From the NCBI GenBank assembly GCA_014529385.2, contig CM043963.1:68061912-68125911 (forward strand): a DNA stretch of 64,000 nucleotides. Direction: 5' to 3'. The DNA is from Adiantum capillus-veneris (Eukaryota > Streptophyta > Polypodiopsida > Polypodiales > Pteridaceae). Made by a program: the position numbers and the translations under genes. Position 1 is the first letter of the stretch; each line of letters starts with the position of its first letter. The notes below the pieces were generated by a model. The model worked only from the letters and a program-made list of their open reading frames with translations, did not search any database and was not told the origin of the DNA. Shown here piece by piece: positions 1 through 10,656 of the stretch.

Positions 1-9
1 AGCATCGAT

Positions 10-690
10 GTGGTTGCAGGCAGTAAACCTATCAGTAAACCACCCTATCACATGAGTTACTCTAAAGTTGCTAAGGTGGAACGTCAGCTTGCTGACTATC
101 TTAGCAGAGGGTTTATTCAACCCAGTTCTTCACCATGGGCTTCTCCTATCCTATTAGTGAAGAAAAAAGACGGTAGTATGCACATGTGCATAGACTACCG
201 TGGCTTAAATGCGGTTACTGTTCAGAACAAGTACCCATTGCCACGCGTGGATGAGTTGTTCATCGACAAGCTCACTCATGCTCGTATATTTACGAAAATG
301 GACTTGCAATCAGGTTATCATTAAGTACGTATTCGACTTGCTGATATACCCCAAACTGCATTCCGAACAAGTTTTGGACACTACGAGTTTTTGGTTATGC
401 CTTTTGGGTTAACCAATGCGCCCGCAACATTCATGACACTTATGGCTAGTGTCTTGAGGCCGTACTTGGGCAAATTTGTCATCGTTTTTCTCGATGATAT
501 TCTAGTATACAGTACTTCTAAAGAAGAACACTTACAACATCTGAGGCAGGTGTTCCAATTGCTACCAACAAATCAATTATATGCCAAGGAAGCTAAGTGT
601 GATTTTTTGAAGGAAGAAATTCACTATCTTGGGCATGTTATTTCAGCTATTGGGCTACATATGGATCAATCCAAAGTGGATTGGTAGTGG
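10..690 (+). pseudogene. Reverse transcriptase domain, broken (chromovirus copy 1)
   Basis: This is the fingers and palm of a Ty3/gypsy reverse transcriptase, which would copy element RNA into cDNA in the virus-like particle. The first part (10-324) holds the conserved stretch around [18 protein letters not shown] and [11 protein letters not shown] and ends at DLQSGYH. There a TAA stands where the family usually has a CAA glutamine codon. The second part (391-690) carries [12 protein letters not shown] and the catalytic box FLDDILVYS, with both aspartates kept, then LGHVIS. It ends at a TAG after about 100 codons, where a tryptophan codon would fit. No start codon is meant here: the domain is a slice of a polyprotein that begins outside the window. 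Not functional as it stands. Confidence 0.9.
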
Positions 691-1265
691 CCTTCTCCTA
701 AAAATCTAGAAGAGTTATAGATTTTTTTAGGATTTGCAGGTTTTTATTGAAGGTTCGTTAAAAACTATGCTAAATATTGTTGTTCCCATGACGGACCAAC
801 TGAAAGGCAAAGGCAAAGCTTTTCAGTGGGGACCCGCTCAACAGCATAGTTTTGATACGCTCAAAGATGCATTAGCTACACTCCAATACTAGTTATTGTA
901 GATCCTTTGAAACCATTTGTTTTGAAAATGGATACCAATGACCGTGCTATTGGAGCACTCCTGCTATACAAGACGGGCAGCCAATTGCATTTGAAAGCAA
1001 GAAGCTTGATGCAGCACAACAGAACTACTCTGCTTATGAATGCGAACTCTATGCAATAGTGTCAGCCTTGAAAACATGGAGACATTATTTGTATGATGCT
1101 CAGTTTGAGATTGTGTTTGACCATAAAAGCATTAAATGGTTTACACAACAAACCGATTTGAAGTGTCGAAAAGCCGGGTGGACTGAGATTCTTCAGGAAT
1201 ATGACGCCAATTTCAGCTCCGGTATTGTAAAGGACGATACAATGTGGTGGCTCACGCTCTAAGTC
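691..1265 (+). pseudogene. RNase H domain, broken (chromovirus copy 1)
   Basis: Follows the reverse transcriptase directly. In shifting frames one can read the connection (FLGFAGFY, with a stop inside), then DPLKPFVLKMD, NDRAIGALL, and finally in one frame (1059-1262) LKTWRHYLYDAQFEIVFDHKSIKWF. These are the landmarks of the gypsy RNase H, which degrades the RNA of the RNA-DNA hybrid. At least two frameshifts and several stops separate the parts, so the domain is dead. The usual end motif of this domain, a DALSR-like box, is recognisable only as a degenerate sequence near 1235-1275. Confidence 0.8.
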
Positions 1266-1292
1266 ATATGCCAGAGACTTAGTAGTGAATTT

Positions 1293-2383
1293 TTGGATTC
1301 TGTAAAGGGAAAATATGAGCAGGATGACGCATATTTCAAAGTGTGGAGCCATGTACAAATTAGGGATCCTTCTCACTCCAATGATGGTGGTGTAGCATTA
1401 ACCTCGACACACAATTCTCCTCTGTCGAGTGATGAACTACAGCGATGGGAGAATTTTACCATCCACAATGGGTACCTACTCCATAAGGGGAGAGTTTGTG
1501 TATCGACGGACACAGACATTCGGTGCCAAAGTCTTTATGAATGTCATGATAGTCCAAGTGCAGGGCACCCGGGTATTAGAAAGACTTATGCTCTCGTACG
1601 ACGACAGTTTTACTGGCCAGGTTTACATGTCTTTGTTCAAGATTATGTCTTGCATTGCTAAAAAATTCAGGTTAACAAAGTAGAGCGCCTGAAAGCAGGA
1701 GGACTCTTACATCCTTTGGAGATTCCCAATGGTAAACGGGAAAGTATCAATGGATTTTATTGTGGGTTTTACCAACCACTATACGAGGTCATGACTCAGC
1801 ATGGGTGGTCATAGACCGGTTGACTAAATTATGTAAGTTTATTCCAACCAAATCAATGATTAAGACTCCAGAATTAGTCAAGTTATTTGTGGACAACCTA
1901 TACAAGTTGTATGGCTTGCCAAGTAACATTGTCAGTGATCATGATGCCAAGTTTAACACTCATTTTTGGAGGGCCGCGTTTAAACGATTGGGTACACAAC
2001 TAAACCTCAGTACAACCGATCATCCAGAAATAGATGGTCAAACTGAACGAGTTAACCAAGTGCTAGAGGATATGCTACGCATATACATTAGTAAGAAACA
2101 AACAGACTGGGAAGAATATCTACCTCTTCTTGAGTTTGCTTGCAGCAGTGCTAAGCATGTCACGACTAGATTTAGTCCTTTCATGATCATGTATGTTTTT
2201 CAACCTAGGTCACCAATTACGGTGGGGTTGGCAACCGAAAAACTCCAACAGGTTAAGGATTTTCTCCCAGACCACATGGATATGCTGAAACTCGCTCGTC
2301 AAAACGTCCGACAAGCGCAGAATCAGTATAAGACGTACGCTGATGAGAAACATCAACAAGCTTTAATGAAGTGGAAAGATTGA
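1293..2383 (+). pseudogene. Integrase, zinc-binding and catalytic core (chromovirus copy 1)
   Basis: Integrase would insert the cDNA into the genome. The N-terminal HHCC region is seen at 1293-1661 (ECHDSPSAGHPGIRKT, RQFYWPGLH) and breaks off before the final cysteines. The catalytic core at 1760-2383 keeps all three acidic residues of the D,D(35)E triad: IDRLTK, IVSDHDAKF and IDGQTERVNQ. Beyond it the usual LLxFAxNSxxH region is altered (LLEFACSSAKH). The frame ends at 2383, where the C-terminal GPF/Y module is missing. Compared with the copy at 33717-36213, about 0.38 kb has been deleted between KHQQA and the chromodomain. Confidence 0.88.
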
Positions 2384-2481
2384 CCTGAGGAAGGTGCCAC
2401 TTGGGAAAACATTAGTGTTCTTAAGAAGAAGTTTCCCACTTTTGTTTTCGAGGACAAAAACTCTTCCTTAATGGGGGAGTA
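2366..2481 (+). pseudogene. Chromodomain tail and polypurine tract (chromovirus copy 1)
   Basis: Reading on past a TGA gives PEEGATWENISVLKKKFPTF and then FEDKNSS, the C-terminal half of a retroelement chromodomain, which in chromoviruses guides integration to marked chromatin. The same motif is found at 35950-36080 in copy 2 (PEEGSTWENVSALKKHFPTF). A purine run with five G residues follows near 2472-2480 and is probably the polypurine tract that primes second-strand synthesis. Confidence 0.7.
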
Positions 2482-2646
2482 ATATCAGGACAAGGGCAAG
2501 GCCACGGAGTAATGGACTGGGCCAGGGGCCGGATTAGGCAGTGTGGACAAGGGAATCCAGCTAGGGCAAAAAGGGCTAGGAGCATTGCCTATATAGTAAG
2601 AGGTTGGGAGGTGGAATCCAGGCTCTAGTCACCTCAAGTCTTTACA
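2482..2646 (+). repeat. Probable chromovirus LTR remnant
   Basis: It starts after the purine tract and shares CAGGACAAGGGCAAGGCCAC-like sequence with the LTR starts at 36091 and (minus) 59185. A TATA-like CTATATAGTA lies near 2590. The 3' limit is set by the change to copia leader sequence near 2647 and is approximate. Confidence 0.5.
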
Positions 2647-2797
2647 CCTGTAGTGGAAATAGAGGCCGAAATGAGATCGAATAAAAAATTTGAGCAGATG
2701 GAAACCTGCGAACGCTCGTCAAAGCTCACTGAAATGGAAAAAAATGAGCAAGCGTGTGCTGGAGCAGCTAGCGACTAAGCCCGAGAGGATGCAACCT

Positions 2798-2809
2798 GCT
2801 CTGATACCA
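2798..2809 (-). other. Primer-binding site, initiator tRNA-Met
   Basis: The minus strand reads TGGTATCAGAGC, complementary to the 3' end of plant initiator tRNA-Met, two bases inside the LTR end. It fixes the orientation of this copia fragment as minus and this LTR as the 5' one. Confidence 0.9.
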
Positions 2810-2811
2810 AT

Positions 2812-3037
2812 TGTTGGAATTAGGGTTGCAGAGAAACGCACACAGCTTGGAGAAGACGAAGGAAGATCAAGGTACACAATAGAGAGTGTATTACTTAGTG
2901 TGCAATGGAAAGATAGATAGCCCTAGAGTGATGGGCGTATATATAAGCACGGGGGAAAAAACCTCCTAAAGAGGGAAAAAATGCCCTGGCGGTCCTAGTG
3001 TGTTCACACACATCACTACCACATGTATATGGTAACA
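2812..3037 (-). repeat. Copia 5' LTR
   Basis: It begins (minus) TGTTACCATATACATG and ends CCCTAATTCCAACA, a TG...CA repeat. A TATATATACG promoter-like stretch lies near 2935-2945. Flank at 3038-3042 reads AAAAA on the minus strand, matching 6414-6418. Confidence 0.88.
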
Positions 3038-3751
3038 TTTTTTGGTTTTTCCCTATCTTTTAGTTATTTCTTTCTTTAAAAATGCAAAAATAGCATTTTT
3101 AGGCCTAAAAATGCCTAAGAAATCATAAAGTTTTGTTTCTAATTTCCCTCTTTTCCTCCCTTATAACAAATGCAATTTTCCATTAAAATAAGTTAAAAAA
3201 TTAAGTCTAAAATGGCCTTATTTCAAAAGTAAATATTTTCCTATGAGATTTAAAATGATAAAAGTGTTATTCTATGTATAAATAACACTCCAAAATTATC
3301 TAACCAAAAAATAACATATTGAACTATTTTCTTCCTTAGAAAATAGCTTTAAAAAACCATTTAATACATTTAATATGTAAAAATATAAATACTTTTTTCA
3401 TGAAAAAATTATCATGCATTCATAAAGTCTAAGAGCTTTGATTTATATAATTACATGTATAATTGGATTAAACATGTAATTATGGCTAATTTCTTAACAA
3501 AAATTTACTGTTATTTTTCCACTTTTTAATATTCAAGTAATGCAAATTAAAAATTTGACATTACTTATGTGTAAAGGAGTATCAAACTCTAATTATCATA
3601 GATTTAAAATAATAATAAGCATTACTTAATAACCAAATAATATAAGAAATTCTTATATAATTTTTAGGGTAATTAAATAAATTTGCATAGTTTTCAAATT
3701 ATGCGTGTCAAAGAGTAGTATCATAAGAGTGTAGCATAACATGAGCTAACC
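3038..3751 (-). repeat. TGTAATG-family LTR1, proximal part (inverted)
   Basis: AT-rich, no gene. Its reverse complement matches about 9260-9990 of LTR2 and continues without a break into 6414 once the copia insertion is removed. A deletion near 3745-3751 fuses the internal segment to the middle of the LTR, so the LTR start and PPT are lost here. Confidence 0.75.
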
Positions 3752-4014
3752 TGTAAGAGTGGGTTCGTCGACATTATCAACATAAGCTTGGTAATTGCTC
3801 AACGTCCTCTTCCTCATTCCGACAGCAAAGAAAAGTAATCCAACATGGCCTCAATCCAAACTTCCGCATCTTGCCCAACTTTTAGACCTTCCGTATATAC
3901 ACCAAAGGAGTTCATTGGAGTCACATCTCCCACCTATGTAGCCCAATATCATAATCAATATCAAAAAAAGTAGAATCAATTTTTGAAAATCAAATCTACT
4001 ACTTTGATACCACG
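3752..4014 (-). other. TGTAATG-family internal segment, copy 0 (partial)
   Basis: The minus strand gives a PBS (TGGTATCAAAGTAG, 4012-3999) followed by the conserved internal sequence also found at 8005-8368 and 32530-32888. A short in-frame stretch reads GVYTEGLKVGQDAEVWIEAM and then LDYF, which looks like the start of a gag-type domain. Only about 260 bp remain because the 3' side is deleted. Confidence 0.7.
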
Positions 4015-5732
4015 TGTAATGTACCCAAGTCTTTAAAGACTTGGACATGCTGATAGACAACCAAGGCTCGACTCGATCCCACACAAATACTTCCCAAACC
4101 CTTGTTGGATGATGCTACGAAGCGAGTGCTTGATAGAACCTTGGCCCTATCTCCTAGGGGAAACTTAGTGATCTAAACAGCCTTACGGTCTCAGGATAGT
4201 CATATATACCGTCCGATTGACCCTTGGTTCATGGAGTTCACGCGTTTTTCCCCATCAAAAGCATGGCATGGCCGTGCACTCTTTCCCTTAAGACACACCG
4301 TTGGTTTATAGAACTTATCGCCTTTTTCCTCATCAAATGTGAGGCATGGCCGATAATTCCTTCCCTTAAGGTGAGATATTTCCTAACTAAAATTCTTGAA
4401 AAGTTACCCGACTGATCGGGTCCACCTTGCCTTAGAATGGTTACCATCGAGGAATCCATTCTCCCACTTTCCTTTAAACCAGGGTTCTTATTTACTCTTC
4501 ACATGTAAAAGTTCCTTGTTATAAACCTTAGAACAACGCATGTTAAGGTAAAGACCTTAATTGAAAAGAAGACGTGCATGTAGCCCACCATAAACCCAAG
4601 TTCTCGAGGTGGTTACATACACATAAAACCTTTCCACATCTTTGTCTATAATACAGACTTTAGTTTCACTAGAATCCATAAGTACCGTTCGCTTTCAATC
4701 CTAGGTGAGCAGATCATCCAGGCCTTACCAGATCGTCCATCCCATATGAAAGGTTCGTAAACTTCATGGTTGCCAATCCACCACTAGCTCCTTGGTCAAG
4801 GTACCTAGCAACTCATCCATCTAGGTCGACTCCAATTACCCCGCACCTAGAGGGTCCAGACCTGACCGTCTTAAGGATTTTACCCATTGAGCCCCTTCAA
4901 ATTATAAGGTTTCAATAAAAATACCCCGCCCACTTGGCAAGCGAAAGAACGTGTATTTGTCCAAACAAGTAGATATTAACCTTGCAGTCTCAAACAGCTG
5001 AGAGACAAGAAATCACCTAGTTTGATCATACTCTTGTCCCATACCAAGAGTAAGGTCAAACATTAAAACAAAATATTTATCCCCCTTTCAACTATAATTT
5101 CATGCATCTTATACCCTTGTGCACGCCCAAGAATCACCTTCGTGGCGTCGTAATCCCTTTTACACACGCATGAACTATCTTTATGGCGTCATTGGTATTC
5201 CTTTCAATTCATGCACATAAAACAAGTTGTAAAAAAACAATGGTGATCTGACCAAGAAAAATAGCATCACGTATTTGGACTAAATTAATTCCTTTTGTAT
5301 CCTAAGGTAAATAAATCACTTAACTCAAATTACCTTTCACCGTTTATTTACCTCAGCTCAAATTAAAATCATAACTACATAAACAATAAATATCCTTAAA
5401 ACAATAGGACACTAACAATATTTTCCACTTAGACACCTTCTCTTTCATGTGTGGATGCCAAGGGAGCATCCCTAGCTAGTGTCTTGTTGTTAAGGTCACG
5501 TCGCGCGCGTTTAAGTGTCCTCTTCGATTTTTATCGAAAAAGCGATAAACAAAGGTACCATCAAGGTAAATGAAGCATAATTTTTATCTCTAGATACCCT
5601 AAAATCATTTCTAAAAACTTTATTTAAATTCTAAAATTTTTGCTTTTTTCCTATCTTTTAGCTGTTTTTTCTCAAAAAATACAAAAAATAACATTTTTAC
5701 GTTAAAAAATGCGTTAAAAATCATATATATCA
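4015..5732 (-). repeat. TGTAATG-family LTR0 (inverted, truncated)
   Basis: The minus-strand end is ...GGGTACATTACA next to the PBS. The reverse complement is colinear with 6414-8004 and with the distal part of LTR2. It breaks off at 5732 against copia RNase H sequence of opposite orientation; I take this as the right breakpoint of an inversion. Small ORFs in here match nothing. Confidence 0.78.
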
Positions 5733-6110
5733 TGATTGAGCAAGAAGCAACCTATTGTGGCCACTTCGAGTTGTGAGCCTGAGTACGGGGCACTCTTCAC
5801 AGCTACGGTTGAGTGTGTATGGCTCAGATGCCTTATGGATTATTTGGGTATTGGACAAGACATTGCCAACACTATCTACACTGACAGTCAGAGCGCATTG
5901 GCAGTTGTAAGGAACCCATTTTTTCATGTTTTCCCAAAGCACATTGAGGTGCATTACCACTATGTCAGGGAGAGGCTCTTAGCAGGAGAGATCAGCTTGG
6001 CTTATGTGCCAACACAGGACAACCTTGTAGATATTTTCACAAAGGCATTGTCTCGTGAGAAGCTCGAAGATTTTCGCAAATCTTTGGGCTTACTCCTCTT
6101 TGTGGACTGA
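5733..6110 (+). pseudogene. Copia RNase H, C-terminal part
   Basis: This encodes the end of the copia polyprotein: LSKKQPIVATSSCEPEY, the TDSQSALAVVRNP box with its catalytic aspartate, KHIEVHYHYVRE, YVPTQDNLVDIFTKAL and a short tail ending in a TGA. RNase H removes the RNA strand during reverse transcription. The first codon of the retained part is TGA at 5733, where the family usually has tryptophan (SWxSKKQP). An ATG at 5736 is therefore not a real start. Upstream is unrelated array DNA, so the domain is a fragment without promoter or partners. Confidence 0.9.
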
Positions 6111-6176
6111 TCATGTTCTCAGGGGCATGGCACTTCCCTTTACTCATGTTCCAGCTCTCGTTAACAGCATCACTTC

Positions 6177-6186
6177 AAGGGGGATT
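6177..6186 (+). other. Polypurine tract of copia 3' end
   Basis: AAGGGGGATT directly before the LTR start TGTTACC. It is the expected plus-strand primer position and confirms plus orientation. Confidence 0.8.
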
Positions 6187-6413
6187 TGTTACCATATACA
6201 TATGGTAGTGATGTGTGTAAACACACTAGGACTGCCGGGGCATTTTTTCCCTCTTTAGGAAGTTTTCCCCCCCGTGCATTGTATATACGCCCATCACTCT
6301 AGGGCTATCTATCTTTCCATTGCACACAAAGTAATACACTCTCTATTGTGTGCCTTGAGCTTCCTTCGTCTTCTCCAAGCCATGTGTGTTTCTCTGCAAC
6401 CCTAATTCCAACA
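6187..6413 (+). repeat. Copia 3' LTR
   Basis: TGTTACCATATACATATGG to CCCTAATTCCAACA. Partner of 2812-3037. A GTATATACG promoter-like stretch lies near 6282. It is followed by AAAAATT, which continues array sequence. Confidence 0.9.
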
Positions 6414-8004
6414 AAAAATTAAAAATTTAAATAATAATTTCAAAAATACATTTACGATATTTAGAGATAAAAATTATGCTTTATTTTTTGCTTTTTTGAC
6501 AAAAAATCAAAGATGGCACTTAAGAGCGCGCGACGCGACCCTAACATTGAGATGCTACCTAAGGATGCATCCACACATGAAGAAGATTGTGTCTAAGTGG
6601 AAGATGTGGTTGGTGCCCTTACCTTTTAAGGTTATTTATCGTTTATGTAGTTATGGTTTTAATTTAGGCTAAGGTAAATAAACGGTTAAAGGTAATTTGA
6701 GTTAAGTGATTTATTTACCTTAATACACAAAGAGAATTTATTTAGTCCAAATACAAGATGCTATTTCCCTTGGCCGGACGTACCATCATTGTTTTTGCAG
6801 AACTTGTTTTATGTGCATGATTTGAAAGGGATAACAATGACGCCACGAAGATAGTTCGTGGGCATGCAAAAGGGATTATGACACCATGAAGGTGGTTCGT
6901 GGGCGTGAAAAAGGATATAAGATGCATGAAATTATAGTTGAAAGGGGTAAAAAATATTTTGTTTTAACATTTGACCTTACTCTTGGTATGGAACAAGAGT
7001 ATGATCAAACTAGGTGATTTCTTGTCCCCCAAGTTGTTTGAGACCACAAGGTCGAAATCTACTTGTTTGGACAAATAAACACCCTTTCGCTTGCCAAGTG
7101 GGTGGGGTATGTTTATTGGAACCCATGAATTTGAAGGGGCTCGGTGGGTAAAACCCTCAAGACCATCAGGTTTGGACCCTCTAGCTATTGGGTAATTGGG
7201 GTCGACCAAGATGGATGAGCTACTAGCTACCCTGACCAAGGAGCTAGTGGTGGATTGGCAATCAAAAAGGTTATGAACCTTTCATAGGGGATGGACGATC
7301 TAGTAGGGTTTCGATGATGTGTCCACCTAGGATTGAAAGGGAAGGGTGCCCATGAATTCTTGTGGGACCGAAGACTATATTCTAGACAAAGCAATGGAAA
7401 GGTTTTATGTGTATGTAACCACGTCGTTGATGTGGGCTACATGCACCTCTTCTTTTCAATTAATGTCTTTACCTTAACGTTTATTGTTCTAAGGTCTATA
7501 ATAAGGAACCTTATTTTACGTGTGAAGACTGTGGTAGTAATTATATAGGAATTTCATTTTAAAGAAAAGTGGGAGAATCGATTTTCCGACGGTAACCATT
7601 CTAAGGTTGGGAGGATCGGATCAGTCGGGTAACTTTAAAAACATTTTAGTTAGAAAATACCTCACCTTCGGGGAAGGAATTCTTGGCCATGCCTCACATT
7701 TGATGAAGAAAAAGGCGATGAGTTCTATGAACCAAGGGTGGATCTTAGGGGAATGAGTTCGGCATGCCCTTCTTTTGTTGGGAGAAAAGGTGTGAAATCC
7801 ATGTACCAAGGGTCAATCAAACGGGATACATGACTATCCTGAGACCGTAAGGCTGTTTAGATCTCTATGTTTACTCTGCGGGATAGGGCCAAGGTTCTCT
7901 CATGCACTCATTTTCCAGCATCCAACAGGGGTCTAAGAAATATTTGTGTGGGATCGAGTCGAGCCTTAGCGTGACCGAGTCCTTAGAGTCTTGGGTACGT
8001 TACA
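6414..8004 (+). repeat. TGTAATG-family LTR1, distal part
   Basis: Continues the LTR interrupted by the copia insertion and ends TTGGGTACGTTACA just before a PBS. It is noncoding: the short ORFs here also occur on the opposite strand in LTR0 and do not keep frame. Confidence 0.78.
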
Positions 8005-8368
8005 CGTGGTAACAACAGAGTAGTAGTTTTGATTTTCAAAAATTGATTCTACTTTTCTTGATGTTGATTATGCTATTGGGATACATAGGTGGGAGATGTT
8101 TCTCTAATGAAATCCATTGGTGTATATACGAAAGGTCTAAAAGCCGGGCAAGATGCAGAAGTTTGGATTGAGGCCATGTTCGATTAATTTTTTCTGTTGT
8201 CGGAACAAGGAAGAGGACGTGGAGCAATTACCAAGCTTATGCTGCTAATGCCGACAAACCCACTCTTGCAGATTAGCTAAGAGTCGGCCACCTTTTTTTT
8301 TGATAGCTACCTAGGTGTAGGTATGTTCAAGGTGAGGACATGTTGAGCCTTTTTTAAAGGGGGTTGAA
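8005..8368 (+). other. TGTAATG-family internal segment, copy 1 (364 bp)
   Basis: The entire distance between the LTR end (GTTACA, 8004) and the next LTR start (TGTAATG, 8369). It opens with a degenerate PBS (TGGTAACAACAGAG, 8007-8020) and closes with a purine tract TTTTTTAAAGGGGGTTGAA. The middle holds the short gag-like remnant seen in copies 0 and 2, here with stops. Confidence 0.78.
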
Positions 8369-10012
8369 TGTAATGTCCCCATCACTAAGCCATGTATATA
8401 TCCCAACCTTATGATGTACATATTTTATCACATAAATAAAGATGGGTATTTTTCAATCAGTCTCAGGTAAGTGTGTACCCTTGTGCAATTCTATGCACAT
8501 CTTGAATGCCTAATTAGTTATCCAATCTGCAATGGTTGATTAAATGAACCTTAGGATGTGGGATTTAAATCAAAAATTGAACCTTAGGATGTGAGTGGAT
8601 AAGAAGATAAGAGTAGGCTTATGAGCATCTCAAGCTGGGAAAGGGAAAGTCAACTTTATCTTATTTCCTATTGGCTAGAAAGGGGGCTAAAGTGAGCTAC
8701 CATGGGAAAGTTAATTAAAAAGGGTGGCTATGTAATTAAGGGGAGAGGCAACTTGAATTGAATATGATTGGCCAAGAAAGGGGGCTGAAGTGGGATACCA
8801 TGGGAAAGTTAATTAAAAAGGAGGCTAAGTAATTAAGAAAAAAGGGGTAACCTAGATGTGATTGGTCACAAAAAGTGCTGAAGGGGGAAATATCAAGTTA
8901 GACGTCAAAGAGGTGAATTTTCAACTACTAAAAGATAGGCTACAAGTTAATCCAATTCTAAAAGTAGACTAATCACAAAAATGCACCTATATGACCTCCT
9001 AGTAGCCTGTACAGTCATTGCACAATGTAATCCCAATAGGCAGTCCACTCACAAGAGCCCAAATTTCCTATAAATAGGCCCTCCCCCACATTTAAAGAGT
9101 TTCATAGCTTGAATCCTACCCGAAGCTTGAAAGAAGGCCATCACCTCACCTCGGGTAAAATTTTGAGAAATATTTTTTGACATAGGAAAATACTTAAGTG
9201 GTAAGCAGGATATTATTGATTTTTATGTTTTTCGTAATAAATTTTATGTTTTTCTTTTATGTGCTCATGTTATGCTACTTTCTTATGATACTACTCTCTT
9301 ACACACATAATTTCAAAATTATGCATATTTATTTAATTACCCTAAAAATAATATAAGAATTTCTTTTATTATTTGGATTATGTAATGATAATCCTTATTT
9401 TTTTTCTAACGATATGATAACTAAACTTGGATACTCCTTTACACATAAATAATGTCAAATAAATTTGCATTACTTAAATATTACAAAGTAGCAAAATAAT
9501 GATAAAAACAACTTAAGAAATTAGCCATAATTACAAGCTTAATCCAATTATACATGTAATTATATAAATCAAGGCTTGTAAAATTTATGAACATATGGAA
9601 ATTTTCCATAGAAAAATAGTTATATTTTTACATATTAAATAAGTTATTTTTAACTATTTTCTAAGGGGAAAAATAGGTAAATATGTTATTTTTTGGTTAG
9701 ATAATTATGGAATTTTATCATTTTAGATCTCATAGGAAAATTCTTAATTTTCAAATAGGGCCATTTTAGGCCTAATTTTCTTGGTTTTCTGCTTATTTTA
9801 ATGGAAGATTGCATTTTTTATAAGGGAGAAAAAGAGAGAAATAAGATGATTTTTGAAATTCCAAATTTTCTCATTTTTTTGAAAATTCAGCAATTAAAAA
9901 CAGTTTTATATGACTTTTAGGAATTTATAGGCTTAAAAATGTTATTTTTTGTATTTTTGAGAAAAAAAAAGCTAAAGATTTGAACAAAATCAAAAAATTC
10001 AGAATTTAAAAC
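8369..10012 (+). repeat. TGTAATG-family LTR2, piece 1
   Basis: Begins TGTAATGTCCCCATCACTAAG after the PPT. Contains two near-repeats around 8640-8720 and 8760-8830 (a GAAAGTTAATTAAAAAG motif). AT-rich 3' part. Interrupted at 10012/10013 by the gag-protease element; the sequence resumes at 18984. Confidence 0.78.
9069..9076 (+). promoter_or_regulatory. TATA box of TGTAATG-family LTR2
   Basis: TATAAATA followed by GGCCCTCCCCCAC, about 0.7 kb into the LTR; a good plant core-promoter match. The same site in LTR3 (about 33568) has decayed to TATAGAAA. Confidence 0.55.
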
Positions 10013-10255
10013 TGTGCGCTCCTTGCCGCACTGTCAAAGCAAGGGACTTGCCAATACACCGTGTGCGAGCCACAAACGGCTCCAAGCACACAACAAGCCT
10101 AAACTAGCAAGCTCAAGAGAGCAAAGGGTGTGTCACTCACCGCTCTACGCTCGCCTTTGTGGTGGATTCCTCGCCGCGATGAAGAAGAAGCTGCAGTCGT
10201 GCCGTGCTCAACCGCCTCGCCGCCGTTGTGCCTTCGTAATGCTCGATCGCACACA

Positions 10256-10348
<93 letters not shown>

Positions 10349-10641
10349 AGGTGAAGAAGAAGAAGATGGAGATGGAGCAAGAGCACTCTTCTATTGCACA
10401 AATGAGAGAATGAGTAAAAATTAGGTTTAGTTGGCTTTTATATGAGTTCACCCCATTCACACTTGGGCGCCCATGCTTAGCCAACTAATCCCTTGAATGT
10501 CCCAGTTAGAGTGCGCCTCTCATCGGCGATCACTCTTACCCTTTTCCTATTGGTCCGACAAGCCCGGTACCTGACTCTACCAAATACATAATACGCGTCT
10601 GTCGTAGGTGATAGGGTGTCCGTGAGCCGTGAGGGTTAACA
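10013..10641 (-). repeat. 3' LTR of gag-protease element
   Basis: Minus strand TGTTAACCCTCACGG to GGAGCGCACA. It contains a (TC)n tract followed by a (CA)n tract at about 10260-10344. Apparent ORFs of 74-136 codons across this tract are artefacts of the simple repeat. Confidence 0.92.
10435..10442 (-). promoter_or_regulatory. TATA box in 3' LTR
   Basis: Minus strand TATAAAAG in context CATATAAAAGCC. The same site is present in the 5' LTR (18772-18779). Confidence 0.55.
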
Positions 10642-10656
10642 TGCCCCCCTTCCTGA
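10642..10656 (-). other. Polypurine tract of gag-protease element
   Basis: The minus strand reads AGGAAGGGGGGCA immediately before the 3' LTR start TGTTAACC. Confidence 0.8.

Larger units (their letters stand above)
1..2646 (+). mobile_element. Ty3/gypsy chromovirus, copy 1 (3' part)
   Basis: Remains of an LTR retrotransposon read in the order reverse transcriptase, RNase H, integrase, chromodomain tail, LTR remnant. That order is the Ty3/gypsy order, and the chromodomain-like end marks a chromovirus. The 5' part (LTR, gag, protease) lies left of the window. The coding region is interrupted by several stops and frameshifts. The same family recurs at 33717-36213, and a relative lies at 59061-60960 on the other strand. 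Confidence 0.9.
2647..3037 (-). mobile_element. Ty1/copia element, 5' end (inverted piece)
   Basis: Read on the minus strand this is a 226-bp LTR (3037 to 2812), a primer-binding site (2809-2798) and about 150 bp of leader. Its LTR matches the LTR at 6187-6413, in the opposite orientation, at roughly 95 percent by eye. Both abut the same AT-rich array sequence with an AAAAA flank. I read the two pieces as the ends of one insertion separated by an inversion. Confidence 0.8.
5733..6413 (+). mobile_element. Ty1/copia element, 3' end
   Basis: End of a copia polyprotein (RNase H), a polypurine tract and a 227-bp LTR. It pairs with the 5' end at 2647-3037. The gag, protease, integrase and reverse transcriptase between leader and RNase H are absent, so about 4 kb of the element has been lost. 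Confidence 0.85.

Noticed and set aside
2798-2809. Possible tRNA-iMet gene fragments at the four TGGTATCA sites
   Set aside because: Only 12 bases match and each sits next to an LTR end, so they are primer-binding sites, not tRNA genes.
3038-8004. Simple large inverted repeat (two independent insertions in opposite orientation)
   Set aside because: The LTR sequence missing before 6414 is exactly that present at 3038 in reverse, and the copia ends match, so an inversion explains it better.
10014-10424. ORF of 136 codons in the LTR, also at 18348-18761
   Set aside because: Lies in the LTR on the strand opposite to the element, spans a microsatellite, and recurs only because the LTR is duplicated.
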